Below, one piece after another: positions 1 through 8,136 of a stretch of 64,000 nucleotides of DNA. The notes beneath the pieces are model-generated. The model saw only the letters and a list, made by a program, of their open reading frames with translations, had not been told where the DNA came from and did no database searches. How positions within the stretch are numbered: position 1 is the stretch's first letter; every line of letters begins with the position of its first letter. The position numbers were made by a program, and so were the translations under genes. This stretch comes from Berkiella sp964594635. Its GTDB lineage: Bacteria > Pseudomonadota > Gammaproteobacteria > Berkiellales > Berkiellaceae. The stretch lies in the NCBI GenBank assembly GCA_964594635.1, contig CAZQMV010000001.1, positions 186,001 through 250,000 of the forward strand, read 5' to 3'.

Positions 1-1520
1 CAGGTAATGCAAGCCTTGGTCGAGATGATAGAGAAGCGGTTGCAACTGAAATGGAAGAGCGCCTCAATGAATTACAAGATTTAGTGAATGCTAAAGATGC
101 CAATGGCGACTATTTATTCTCAGGTTTTAAATCACAAACTCAAACAGTCATTAAATCTGCTTCAGGACAATTCGTTTTCCAAGGCGATGAAGGAAAGCGG
201 AATGTTTCTTTGAGTGATACAACGTTACTGACTGTTTTAGATTCTGGTAAAAATATCTTTTTTAATATCCCTACTGATAGAGTCAATGGCACTTCTATTG
301 TCGGTGTGGCAACCGAAACCAGTGCAAGTAGCACGCTGGTGAATTCTGGTACGTTAACTCCTTTAGCCTCAACTGATCTGTTGATTAATAATGTTGCTAT
401 TCCTGCCAGTGAAATTGATGGCATTTCAACAACAGATCCATCGAGCAGCGCAATCTCAATAGCAAGTGCTATTAATAGCAAAATCGCAGATCACGGCGTG
501 CACGCCATTGTTGATCCAACAGTCTGTGATTTGGGTGTTTACACACCAGGGGCGTTAACAGCCAACGAATTTAAGATAAACGGTGTTTCAATCGTTGATC
601 TATTTGGCACCGAAGATTCTTTAATGCAAGCTGTCAATGTATTAAGTGAACAGACGGGTGTTATTGCAATCCAGCCTGGCGGGGCCGGTACTGCAATCAT
701 GTTAACGGCAGAAGATGGGCGGAATATTCAATTACAAACAAGTGGTGGTGCGACAGCTTCTTTTGCAAATTTTGATTTAACCGCAGGTGCTCTTAATCAA
801 GTGCAACGTTCTACCGTGACGCTACGAAGCCATGAGCCATTTAATATTCAAGGAGCACAGCCTTTCAATGCGGGATTCGCTGCAGGTACTTATATCAATA
901 GTACCAATGCGGGGACAGGGTTGATAACGCAACCAATTATTATTAATACCATTGAAAATGTGAATGAAAGTTACTCAATTATTTTCAATAATCCACCCAG
1001 TACGTTTAGTATTGTGGCCGATTCGGATCCTTTACATCCATTGGACGATTTTAATAATGTGACTTATGTCCCAAATCAGAACATTGACTTTAAAGGGATC
1101 CGAGTTGCCATTACCGGTGCACCGAGTGCCGGAGATACTTTTGGAATTGATCTCATCGCTAAACCAACGCAAGATATTTTTACTACCATTGATACACTCA
1201 TCACCAGTATTAGAGGGCTAGGAGCTGATCCAACACGTTTTAGCTATGAAATTGGTCAAGGGCTCAATAGCATCAACTATTCTGAATCACGTTTGATTGA
1301 AGCTCGTGCAGAAGTGGGGGTACGGGTCAACATTGCCGATAGCCAAAAAGACTTTAACGATAAATTAAATATTTTAACGCAAAGTATTTTAAGTGAAGTT
1401 GAAGATTTAGATTATACCGCAGCAATCACCAAATTAACTCAAAACTCTTTTATTCTCCAAGCAGCACAGCAAAGTTTTGTGAAGGTTCAAGGTTTGAGCA
1501 TTTTCAATTATTTGCGTTAG
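1..1520 (+). CDS. flgL: Flagellar hook-filament junction protein FlgL (HAP3), 5' end missing
   Basis: FlgL joins the hook to the flagellin filament. The frame is open back to base 3, so the gene enters from outside the window and the ATG at 51 is internal. About 505 residues are visible. The C-terminal stretch (LTQSILSEVEDLDYTAAITK, then a Q/A-rich helix ending in VQGLSIFNYLR) is the classic FlgL D0 helix, and the first visible residues belong to the N-terminal coiled coil. The middle, about residues 90-400, is a long Ser/Thr/Asn-rich insertion that makes the protein longer than the common 300-400 residues. It lies directly upstream of fliC, as in Pseudomonas-type clusters, and is closed by a terminator. 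Confidence 0.93.
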   Translation, partial: GNASLGRDDREAVATEMEERLNELQDLVNAKDANGDYLFSGFKSQTQTVIKSASGQFVFQGDEGKRNVSLSDTTLLTVLDSGKNIFFNIPTDRVNGTSIVGVATETSASSTLVNSGTLTPLASTDLLINNVAIPASEIDGISTTDPSSSAISIASAINSKIADHGVHAIVDPTVCDLGVYTPGALTANEFKINGVSIVDLFGTEDSLMQAVNVLSEQTGVIAIQPGGAGTAIMLTAEDGRNIQLQTSGGATASFANFDLTAGALNQVQRSTVTLRSHEPFNIQGAQPFNAGFAAGTYINSTNAGTGLITQPIIINTIENVNESYSIIFNNPPSTFSIVADSDPLHPLDDFNNVTYVPNQNIDFKGIRVAITGAPSAGDTFGIDLIAKPTQDIFTTIDTLITSIRGLGADPTRFSYEIGQGLNSINYSESRLIEARAEVGVRVNIADSQKDFNDKLNILTQSILSEVEDLDYTAAITKLTQNSFILQAAQQSFVKVQGLSIFNYLR

Positions 1521-1525
1521 TGCCA

Positions 1526-1569
1526 TGCCCGGCATAGCTTTCTGAAGCGAAGCCGGGTGCTTTTTTTTT
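1526..1569 (+). terminator. Rho-independent terminator after flgL
   Basis: Stem CCCGGC (1528-1533) pairs with GCCGGG (1552-1557), with an inner GCTT/AAGC pairing, followed by nine T residues at 1561-1569. It begins a few bases after the flgL stop. Bases 1526-1540 recur in inverted orientation at 16552-16566. Confidence 0.8.
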
Positions 1570-1680
1570 AAATGCACGCTTGCATTTTAATCCGGCGAAG
1601 CTTCGTTCCCTCTACACCCATATATATAGTCTTCAAACGTAGAAAAACTGTTAATATCCCCAATGCGGCAAAACTTTTCC

Positions 1681-1707
1681 TAAACCTAATTTCAAGTTTG
1701 ACGATAT
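1681..1707 (+). promoter_or_regulatory. Sigma28 (FliA) promoter of fliC
   Basis: TAAACCTA at 1681-1688, an 11-bp spacer, then GACGATAT at 1700-1707. The enterobacterial sigma28 consensus is TAAAGTTT-N11-GCCGATAA, so the TAAA block, the spacer length and the CGATA core all match. It lies about 105 bp before the fliC ATG. FliA is encoded at 27231-27953. Confidence 0.8.
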
Positions 1708-1812
1708 TCAACCTGGGAGCGGTAAATACGTCGATTCGCCGTATATCCGCTAATTCATAACGCAGTGATTGTTCATTCAGTAACTGCATTAAAGAGCCAG
1801 GAGCATTCAATT

Positions 1813-4077
1813 ATGCCACAAGTAATTAATACGAATATTGCGTCTATTAACGCGCAACGTAACTTAACGAAATCCGGTGAAATGTTAAATACTTCATTAC
1901 AACGTTTATCTTCAGGTCTTCGCATTAACAGCGCGAAAGACGATGCTGCTGGTCTTGCAATTTCTACAAGATTCACTTCACAAATTCAAGGTTTATCACA
2001 AGCATCACGTAACGCAAACGACGCTATCTCACTTTCACAGGTAGCTGAAGGTGCTTTACAAGAAGTAACCAACCTCTTACAACGTACGCGTGAATTAGCG
2101 ATCCAATCCGCTAACGGAACAAACAGCTCTTCTGATCGTGCGGCGATCCAGGATGAAGTAAACCAGCTTAAACAGGAATTAACACGTATTGCGACGACGA
2201 CAACGTTCAACGGCTTGAACATTTTGAACGGCGAATTACGCAACGCATTATTCCAAGTCGGTGCTGAAGCGAACCAAACCATCGGTGTAACCATTCGTGA
2301 TACACGTGCTACTGCGATTGGTAGTAACCAAATGTCTACAAACAATGCTGACGGTTTAGAAGGTGCAACCCGTAAACAATTGTACATCGGTACAGTGGGT
2401 GGTACTGGCGGCGCAGCATTAGGTGCTGAAGTTGCGGTTGCTCAAGCTAACGCTTCAACCAACGGTTATAGCGCGTCAAATTTCACTGTGTCAAGCGTAT
2501 CATCAGCCGGTGTAACAACGACCCAAACCGTTGCTGTTGCTGCTGACGACCAAGCTAACACCATTGCAACCAACTTAAGCGCTTTAAATGGCGTTAAAGC
2601 ACGCGGTTTTAACCAAGTGACTGTTAGCAATGTGGCAACCCCAGATGTTGCAACCAACATTACGTTAAATGGTCAAGTGATATCAGATGGCGCAGACACC
2701 TCCGCAAATAGCATTGCAACTGAAATTAACGCTAATGCTACCTTGCAAGCTCAAGGCATTTACGCAGTAAGTAATGGTACTTCTGTGGAAATTACTGGCT
2801 TAGATGGCCGTGATATGGTATTTGCAAGCACTGCCGGTACAGGTGTATTTGACATGGTTGGTCTTCGTGGTGGCGCTGCAACAACTTTAGTTGCAACAGA
2901 AGCAACCACATTTGGTGGACGCGTTGACATCGAATTGGATGAACGCTTCTCTATTGCTTCAGACGTTGACTCGATTATCATTGACGGCACCGCGACAACG
3001 ACTGCGGTAGGTAATGGTACGATTACCGATAGAATTAACAGCACAACCACAACCGCTAACGATCTTAACAACAACATCGGTGCACAAAACGTTACCCTCG
3101 TCGGTAGTGCGGGCGCTGCAACTGTTGCAGTTACAGCAGGTCAATCAGCAGACAGTATTGTAACCGGTATTAACGCAGTATCTGGTTCAACGGGTATCAC
3201 CGCTGAAGCACGTACAACGGCTACTTTATCCAACTTGTCTGCAAATGGTAACGTAAGCTTTACCATTTATGGTGACAACGCGATTGGTGCAAACGTTTCT
3301 GCAACGGTAACCACAGCTGACTTGGGTGCGTTAATGAACGCCATCAACAATGTTGCGGGTACCACAGGTATTACTGCTGCTTTAGGTGGTGATAACTCCT
3401 CTGTTGTTTTAACCCATCAAACCGGTAAAAACATCACGTTGCAAAACTTCACCCACAGTGCTGCAGTTGATTATGCTGCGCCATCTGTTACCCCAGTGTC
3501 GGGTACAGGTAGCACCTTAGTTGCTGCAGTTGAGCAATCCATTACAGTAACAGGTAATGCTGAGAACAACGCTGGTGGTGTTGCTGTAACATTGTATGAT
3601 GGTGGTGCTCGTTCCAATTTCGACACAACGGTTGTTGGTGGTGAAATTACCTTTTTATCAGCAGACGCGTTTAACGTAGCTTCTGATATTTCAGGTTTAG
3701 CTTCAGTTGGAACTTCTTTGTTCGCAGGTGGTGCTAACACTGCTAACTCTTCAACCTTGTTTGACGTTGGTCAGGTCGACGTTAGTACTCAAGCTGGTGC
3801 AAACGCAGCGATTTCCATCATCGATGGTGCTTTAGACCAAATCTCCCAAGTTCGCGCTGAATTGGGTGCTGTTCAAAACCGGTTCGGTAGCACCATTTCA
3901 AACTTGGCAAACAACGTTGAAAACCTTCAAGCTGCACGTTCGCGTATTCAGGATGCTGATTTTGCACAAGAAACAGCAAACATGACAAAAGCGCAAATCT
4001 TGCAACAAGCAGGTATCGCGATTTTAGCGCAAGCTAACTCGTTACCACAAAACGTATTAGCTTTATTAAAAGGCTAA
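1813..4077 (+). CDS. fliC: Flagellin FliC, large form (754 residues)
   Basis: Filament subunit. The N-terminus (MPQVINTNIASINAQRNL, followed by RLSSGLRINSAKDDAAG) and the C-terminus (ending NSLPQNVLALLKG) are canonical flagellin D0/D1 helices. ATG 1813 is chosen over the in-frame GTG 1765 because AGGAG at 1799-1803 sits nine bases before it and the flagellin consensus starts there. The central 450 or so residues are Ala/Thr/Asn/Gly-rich with repeated flagellin-IN-like beta motifs, giving a protein half again as long as the E. coli one. No cysteine is seen. AAC and other C-ending codons are commoner than in neighbouring genes, as expected for very high expression. Preceded by a sigma28 promoter. 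Confidence 0.97.
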   Translation: MPQVINTNIASINAQRNLTKSGEMLNTSLQRLSSGLRINSAKDDAAGLAISTRFTSQIQGLSQASRNANDAISLSQVAEGALQEVTNLLQRTRELAIQSANGTNSSSDRAAIQDEVNQLKQELTRIATTTTFNGLNILNGELRNALFQVGAEANQTIGVTIRDTRATAIGSNQMSTNNADGLEGATRKQLYIGTVGGTGGAALGAEVAVAQANASTNGYSASNFTVSSVSSAGVTTTQTVAVAADDQANTIATNLSALNGVKARGFNQVTVSNVATPDVATNITLNGQVISDGADTSANSIATEINANATLQAQGIYAVSNGTSVEITGLDGRDMVFASTAGTGVFDMVGLRGGAATTLVATEATTFGGRVDIELDERFSIASDVDSIIIDGTATTTAVGNGTITDRINSTTTTANDLNNNIGAQNVTLVGSAGAATVAVTAGQSADSIVTGINAVSGSTGITAEARTTATLSNLSANGNVSFTIYGDNAIGANVSATVTTADLGALMNAINNVAGTTGITAALGGDNSSVVLTHQTGKNITLQNFTHSAAVDYAAPSVTPVSGTGSTLVAAVEQSITVTGNAENNAGGVAVTLYDGGARSNFDTTVVGGEITFLSADAFNVASDISGLASVGTSLFAGGANTANSSTLFDVGQVDVSTQAGANAAISIIDGALDQISQVRAELGAVQNRFGSTISNLANNVENLQAARSRIQDADFAQETANMTKAQILQQAGIAILAQANSLPQNVLALLKG

Positions 4078-4098
4078 TTCGTATAAGCCATATGACAG

Positions 4099-4124
4099 TG
4101 GGTGCCAATTTGCGTTGGCACCCA
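4099..4124 (+). terminator. Perfect 10-bp hairpin after fliC
   Basis: TGGGTGCCAA (4099-4108) and TTGGCACCCA (4115-4124) form a perfect stem around a 6-base loop, 22 bases after the fliC stop. There is no T-tract, so it may stabilise the abundant fliC mRNA 3' end rather than act as a strict intrinsic terminator. Confidence 0.6.
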
Positions 4125-4259
4125 ACTGATCATAAAGAACGGAAAGAAATTGCCTTCATATTTGCTTTTTATCTCATTAAAATTGCCGCTTTATGTACGC
4201 GAAAACCTTCTTTCGCAAGTGGCTTGTTATAACTCGATGAATAATAAGGATGTTATAAT

Positions 4260-4276
4260 TTGGCGCGTATTTTGCC
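4260..4276 (+). promoter_or_regulatory. Sigma54 promoter of fliD
   Basis: TTGGCGCGTATTTTGCC has the invariant GG (4262-4263) and GC (4274-4275) separated by exactly ten bases, matching TGGCAC-N5-TTGCW. It is 40 bases before the fliD ATG. A TTATAAC/GTTATAA inverted repeat lies just upstream (4227-4233 and 4252-4258). Confidence 0.75.
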
Positions 4277-4314
4277 TCATTCCTTAGGAATGCGTAAACT
4301 CAAGGAGTGATTAA

Positions 4315-5724
4315 ATGCCTATTTCTAGCTCTGGAGTTGGATCTGGCGTCAATATCAGAGAGCTGGTCGATGAGCTTTTGGCTGCTGAAAGCAAAGACAA
4401 GAAACTCCGCTTTGACAAGAACGAAGCAGAAGCGCTTACTAAAATTACAGCTTTTGGTACTTTAAAATCAACGTTGTCTGATTTTAAAGATAAGATCAGT
4501 TCTTTAAAAGTAAATGATCTTTTCGCAAGTCGCATGGTCAGCTCTGTTATGAGTAGTGATAATAAAACGGTTTTAGAAGCAAAAGCCTCCAATACAGCAC
4601 AAACAGGTGATTTTTTAATTGAAGTCACTAAATTAGCAAAAAGCCATAAATTATCCTCAGAAATATTTGATACGCCAACCACAATTGTGGGTACGGGTTT
4701 TATTGAATTCACGGTTGATGCAACGGTTTATTCAATCGAAATTACCGATAGCGATAAAACGTTGCAGGGTATTAAAGATAAAATTAATCAAAATAGTAAA
4801 ACCACAGGGATATCGGCGAGTTTGATTACTTCTGATTCTGGCGCAGTCTTAGTTTTTCAAGCGGAAAAAACTGGGTTAAATAATGCTTTTACAGTTGCAG
4901 TCGTTGATGATTCGGATGGTAATGACACGGATAATGCGGGGCTTTCTAAATTAGATTCAAATTATTTAACAATAAGCCAACAAGCTCAAGATTCGTTAGT
5001 TAAGATTGACGGTGTATCTGTTACCAACAGCACAAACACTATCTCTGATGCGATTGAAGGGGTTACGCTAACCTTATTAAGCACCAATACGCTTGATCCT
5101 GCATCCATGAAAGTTTCTTTAAATAAAGATGCAGCTGTTGCTGCAATACAAGAATTTGTGAGTATTTATAATAAAACATTAGAATCGATACATAAACTTA
5201 CCGCTTACAATAAAGAAGATCCCAAAAATGCTGGAATGTTGCTTGGTGATGCGATAACACGCGGCGTAGAAAATCACATGCGAAGAGTGTTAAATACGGC
5301 AAATTATGACTTACCCTTAGCAATTTCTTCATTAGCACAAATGGGGATCACCTCTGATCGAACGACGGGAATGTTAGAAATTGATAACTACAAATTAAGT
5401 AATGCCGTTAGTAAAAATTATGATGAAATTGGTAAATTATTCATTGATAGTGATAAAGGCCTTTTAAATAATATGGAATCAATGTTAGATTCCTATATTC
5501 AGAATGACGGCATTATCAAATCAAAAACAAATGGTTTAAATAGTAGTATTCATTTAATTAGTGAACAACGAGTTGCACTTGAGCGTCATCTTATTCATTT
5601 AGAAGAACGTCTACTGTCGCAATTCATTGCAATGGATTCAATTGTTGCTACATTACGTTCAACCAGTGATTTCTTGAAAACCCAATTGGATAGCTTGGCT
5701 GAACCTTTATCATTTAGGAAATAA
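4315..5724 (+). CDS. fliD: Flagellar filament cap protein FliD
   Basis: Cap of the growing filament that promotes flagellin insertion. The 469-residue length is normal. The start MPISSSGVGSGVNIRELVDE and the C-terminal coiled region (about residues 400-465, with RVALERHLIHLEERL and LKTQLDSL) fit the FliD N- and C-domains. AAGGAG lies just upstream of the ATG. It begins the fliD-fliS-fliT-like operon under its own sigma54 promoter; fliS follows after two bases. Confidence 0.95.
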   Translation: MPISSSGVGSGVNIRELVDELLAAESKDKKLRFDKNEAEALTKITAFGTLKSTLSDFKDKISSLKVNDLFASRMVSSVMSSDNKTVLEAKASNTAQTGDFLIEVTKLAKSHKLSSEIFDTPTTIVGTGFIEFTVDATVYSIEITDSDKTLQGIKDKINQNSKTTGISASLITSDSGAVLVFQAEKTGLNNAFTVAVVDDSDGNDTDNAGLSKLDSNYLTISQQAQDSLVKIDGVSVTNSTNTISDAIEGVTLTLLSTNTLDPASMKVSLNKDAAVAAIQEFVSIYNKTLESIHKLTAYNKEDPKNAGMLLGDAITRGVENHMRRVLNTANYDLPLAISSLAQMGITSDRTTGMLEIDNYKLSNAVSKNYDEIGKLFIDSDKGLLNNMESMLDSYIQNDGIIKSKTNGLNSSIHLISEQRVALERHLIHLEERLLSQFIAMDSIVATLRSTSDFLKTQLDSLAEPLSFRK

Positions 5725-5726
5725 AT

Positions 5727-6128
5727 ATGAACCCAAATCATGCTTTAAAGCAGTATCAACATGTTTCGATTGAGGCAGGTGTTTTAAATGCTGATCCTTA
5801 TCGTTTGATACAAATTTTGCTAGAAAGCGCTATCGAAAAATTGACTATTGCAAAGGGTTTTATTGAGAGAAACAATATTCATGATAAAGGTGTTTCTATC
5901 AGTTTTGCAATTTCAATTATTGAAACATTAGAAGCAAGTTTGAATGATACAGAAGGTGGGCAAATTGCTAAAAATTTGTCTGATCTATATGCTTATATTT
6001 TGCAAACGCTTATTGAAGTTAATTTGCATAATGATTTGAAAAAGTTAGATGAAGTTATTCAATTGATAATGACGATTAAATCTGGCTGGGACAATATGCC
6101 ACGTGAGATAGTTGAAAATGACAAATAA
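5727..6128 (+). CDS. fliS: Flagellin export chaperone FliS
   Basis: Cytoplasmic chaperone that binds the flagellin C-terminus and prevents premature polymerisation. It has 133 residues, all helical, with the family pattern: ALKQYQHVSIEAGVLNADPY near the N-terminus, then the LIQILLESAIEKL helix and a helical IIETLEASLND segment. It follows fliD by two bases and overlaps the next gene by 11 bases, so the three are probably translated together. Confidence 0.93.
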   Translation: MNPNHALKQYQHVSIEAGVLNADPYRLIQILLESAIEKLTIAKGFIERNNIHDKGVSISFAISIIETLEASLNDTEGGQIAKNLSDLYAYILQTLIEVNLHNDLKKLDEVIQLIMTIKSGWDNMPREIVENDK

Positions 6129-6423
6129 TGCTTACCTGTCTGAATTAAAGAAAATCATTCATGATTTAAACAATTCGTTAGATCAAGATGATCATCATAA
6201 GTTTTTATTGCTCTGCGCAGCTCTGCATGAGTTTCGTAAAGAAAATGCTAAGCATGATATTGAAAAAATTGATGATAAAAGTGAAATCGCCAACATCCTT
6301 CCTCATATTGATACGTTAATAGATAGAATGGAGTCGAATAAACAAGTTCTTGCTAAAAAAATCTTCACACTGCGTAAATCGATCCAGATTTCTAAAAATC
6401 AGGGTGAGTCTGAACAGCACTGA
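6118..6423 (+). CDS. fliT: Probable FliT-like export chaperone
   Basis: A 101-residue, highly charged helical protein in the fliT position of a fliD-fliS-fliT operon. FliT chaperones FliD and in enterics also inhibits FlhDC. Sequence similarity to FliT is not obvious to me by eye, so the call rests on position, size and helical content. ATG 6118 is preferred to the in-frame TTG 6112. It overlaps fliS by 11 bases. No FlaG gene is visible between fliC and fliD. Confidence 0.55.
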   Translation: MTNNAYLSELKKIIHDLNNSLDQDDHHKFLLLCAALHEFRKENAKHDIEKIDDKSEIANILPHIDTLIDRMESNKQVLAKKIFTLRKSIQISKNQGESEQH

Positions 6424-6477
6424 TTAAATGTATCACTGAAAAATTTTTCGTTTTAGTCTGTTATTGCTGACAATAAT

Positions 6478-6507
6478 TTGACATGCCAATCACCTACCTA
6501 CTATTAG
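6478..6507 (+). promoter_or_regulatory. Sigma70-type promoter before the fleQ-like gene
   Basis: A perfect -35 TTGACA (6478-6483), an 18-base spacer and TATTAG (6502-6507) as -10. It sits about 70 bases before the ATG of the sigma54 activator, as expected for the top of the flagellar hierarchy. Confidence 0.5.
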
Positions 6508-6574
6508 TTAATCATAACGATAAAAATAACGTTTAATTAATCCTAAATTGCCTATCAATGGAACTGATAAAACA

Positions 6575-7597
6575 ATGGGTGACGCATTTTCAAACAGTAT
6601 ACCTGCTGTCAAGATAAGCGGTGGTAGCCATACCATCAAGCTTATCAAAAAAATGCTCAGCCAGGCAGCGCAAACAGAAGTGAGCGTTATGATCACCGGC
6701 GAATCAGGCACAGGTAAAGAAATTGCTGCCAGATTTTTGCATTGTCATTCCAAACGTAAAGATAAACCCTTTATTCCAGTAAATTGTGGTGCCATCCCAA
6801 CGGATTTATTAGAGAGTGAATTATTTGGTCATGAAAAGGGCGCCTTTACTGGAGCAATTAGTACCCGAATTGGCCGTTTTGAACTAGCGAATGGCGGTAC
6901 GATATTTTTAGATGAAATTGGCGACATGCCGCTTGCGATGCAAGTAAAGCTATTACGCGTTATTCAAGAAAAAGTGATTGAACGAGTCGGTAGTAACAAA
7001 TCGATTAAAACGGATGTACGCATTATTGCTGCAACGCATCGAAATCTGGAAGCCGAGATCAAAAAGGGCAGTTTCAGAGAAGATCTTTTCTACCGTTTAA
7101 ATGTTTTCCCCATTGAAATGCCACGACTGCGAGATCGCCAGGAAGATATCCCAACCATTATTGGAGATCTTAGTGAGAAATTGAAAGGGGAGATTGGCTC
7201 GGGGATTGAATTAACAGAAGAAGCAATAGGCTCGCTTACCCAATGTGAATGGCCAGGCAACATAAGAGAGTTGGCCAATTTAATTGAGCGTTTGATTGTG
7301 CTTTATCCCAATCAAAAGGTCGATTGTCATCAGCTACCGGCAAAATATAAAATTATGACAAATCAAAAGATGGTAACTGATCTGCCTAAATATCTCGAAA
7401 TGACAGAGATGGTTATGGTGAGTCCTAAAAGCACGGAAAGTATTAATTTAAAAGACATGCTTTATCAGATTGAGCTTACTTATATCAAAGAAGCCCTCGA
7501 AAAGGCCAACGGTATTGTCTCGCATGCCGCTGAAAGTTTAGGCATGCGACGCACAACACTCGTTGAAAAAATGAAGAAATTTCAGCTATCGAAATAA
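6575..7597 (+). CDS. FleQ/FlrA-like sigma54-dependent activator lacking the N-terminal domain
   Basis: Bacterial enhancer-binding protein, the probable master flagellar activator. The AAA+ domain follows a lead of about 15-20 residues: Walker A GESGTGKE, sigma54 contact loop GAFTGA, Walker B GTIFLDEIGD, arginine-finger region FREDLFYRLNVFPIEMPRLR. A C-terminal Fis-type helix-turn-helix (SLGMRRTTLVEKMKKF) and the preceding NLIERLIVLYPN resemble FleQ and FlrA rather than NtrC. Canonical FleQ has about 490 residues; the roughly 130-residue N-terminal FleQ domain is absent, and the upstream gap holds no ORF for it. An in-frame TTG at 6548 is the alternative start; neither has a good Shine-Dalgarno sequence. 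Confidence 0.85.
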   Translation: MGDAFSNSIPAVKISGGSHTIKLIKKMLSQAAQTEVSVMITGESGTGKEIAARFLHCHSKRKDKPFIPVNCGAIPTDLLESELFGHEKGAFTGAISTRIGRFELANGGTIFLDEIGDMPLAMQVKLLRVIQEKVIERVGSNKSIKTDVRIIAATHRNLEAEIKKGSFREDLFYRLNVFPIEMPRLRDRQEDIPTIIGDLSEKLKGEIGSGIELTEEAIGSLTQCEWPGNIRELANLIERLIVLYPNQKVDCHQLPAKYKIMTNQKMVTDLPKYLEMTEMVMVSPKSTESINLKDMLYQIELTYIKEALEKANGIVSHAAESLGMRRTTLVEKMKKFQLSK

Positions 7598-7948
7598 TCA
7601 TTGCCTATGACGAAAGGGGCTCGTGCTTCTAGGCGCTGCGGATGCTGATCCTGCGTTGGGCGCGGTTTGTTCTTCATCGAGTTCCATAATACTTGGGCTT
7701 GCTGCGGCAGCGCTAGCACTTGTGCTCGTAGCGGATTCATCTTCCTCTGCAATTCCTGCGAGCGCTGTTCTTGAGTGTGGAGTGTTGAGACTTCTTAATC
7801 CTGAAACATGTTCTCTTTCAGAAACTTCTTTTGTCATTTTCTTCCCCAACTCAGCTCGGGTTCCTGCAGATAAGGAATAATAAAGCCCCTGCTTTTGTGC
7901 ATAAGAATTTGTAAAAGGGGTTGGTTTTCTTGGGCCGTTGTTGCTCAT
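7598..7948 (-). CDS. Low-complexity Ser/Ala-rich protein, function unknown
   Basis: A 116-residue unrecognised protein. The first 55 residues are basic and more ordered (TNSYAQKQGLYYSLSAGTRA, then GKKMTKEVSEREHVSGLRSL). The rest is Ser/Ala/Thr/Glu-rich and probably disordered, ending RSTSPFRHRQ. It runs against the flagellar genes, between the fleQ-like gene and flrB, and its stop immediately follows the fleQ-like stop. No signal peptide or membrane segment is seen. The Shine-Dalgarno sequence is weak (AGAGA). An 85-residue ORF on the other strand (7623-7880) is less plausible. A moderately secure gene of unknown role, possibly a lineage-specific insertion. Confidence 0.55.
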   Translation of the reverse strand: MSNNGPRKPTPFTNSYAQKQGLYYSLSAGTRAELGKKMTKEVSEREHVSGLRSLNTPHSRTALAGIAEEDESATSTSASAAAASPSIMELDEEQTAPNAGSASAAPRSTSPFRHRQ

Positions 7949-8018
7949 GGCAGGTCTCTTTCATTAATAAGAAACCTGACATACTATTATATTTACCCTG
8001 AATTATCAATAACTTGTC

Positions 8019-8062
8019 GCCAAATATTTGGCAGCATTAAGAAATTAGTTTCTTAACTAATT
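8019..8062. promoter_or_regulatory. Two palindromes upstream of the flrB promoter (candidate enhancer)
   Basis: GCCAAATATTTGGC (8019-8032) is a perfect 14-bp palindrome, and AATTAGTT-TCTT-AACTAATT (8043-8062) is a perfect 8-bp inverted repeat. They lie about 20-65 bp upstream of the sigma54 -24 element, a suitable place for a dimeric activator such as the FleQ-like protein. They could also serve the divergent gene ending at 7948. Assignment is inference. Confidence 0.45.
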
Positions 8063-8081
8063 GAAAAATAAGCAATTTAAC

Positions 8082-8098
8082 TTGGCACGGCAATTGCT
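8082..8098 (+). promoter_or_regulatory. Near-perfect sigma54 promoter of flrBC-fliE operon
   Basis: TTGGCACGGCAATTGCT matches TTGGCAC-N5-TTGCW at every conserved position, with GG at 8084-8085 and GC at 8096-8097. It is 39 bases before the flrB start. Confidence 0.9.
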
Positions 8099-8136
8099 TT
8101 TCTTTGATATCGACTCGTTTGGTATAGAGATAATGA

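Noticed and set aside
1712..1740. Second sigma28-like sequence TAAATACG...GCCGTATA near fliC
   Set aside because: The spacer is seven rather than eleven bases; the site at 1681-1707 fits much better.
1568..1810. Two small ORFs (plus 1572-1760, minus 1568-1810) between flgL and fliC
   Set aside because: They cover the fliC sigma28 promoter and leader, lack good ribosome-binding sites and have no protein-like pattern.
4102..4287. 61-codon ORF between fliC and fliD, considered as a FlaG candidate
   Set aside because: It starts inside the fliC hairpin, runs over the fliD sigma54 promoter, and its sequence does not resemble FlaG.
7623..7880. 85-codon plus-strand ORF opposite the Ser/Ala-rich gene
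   Set aside because: Shorter, no ribosome-binding site, and its composition is the mirror of the minus-strand low-complexity region.
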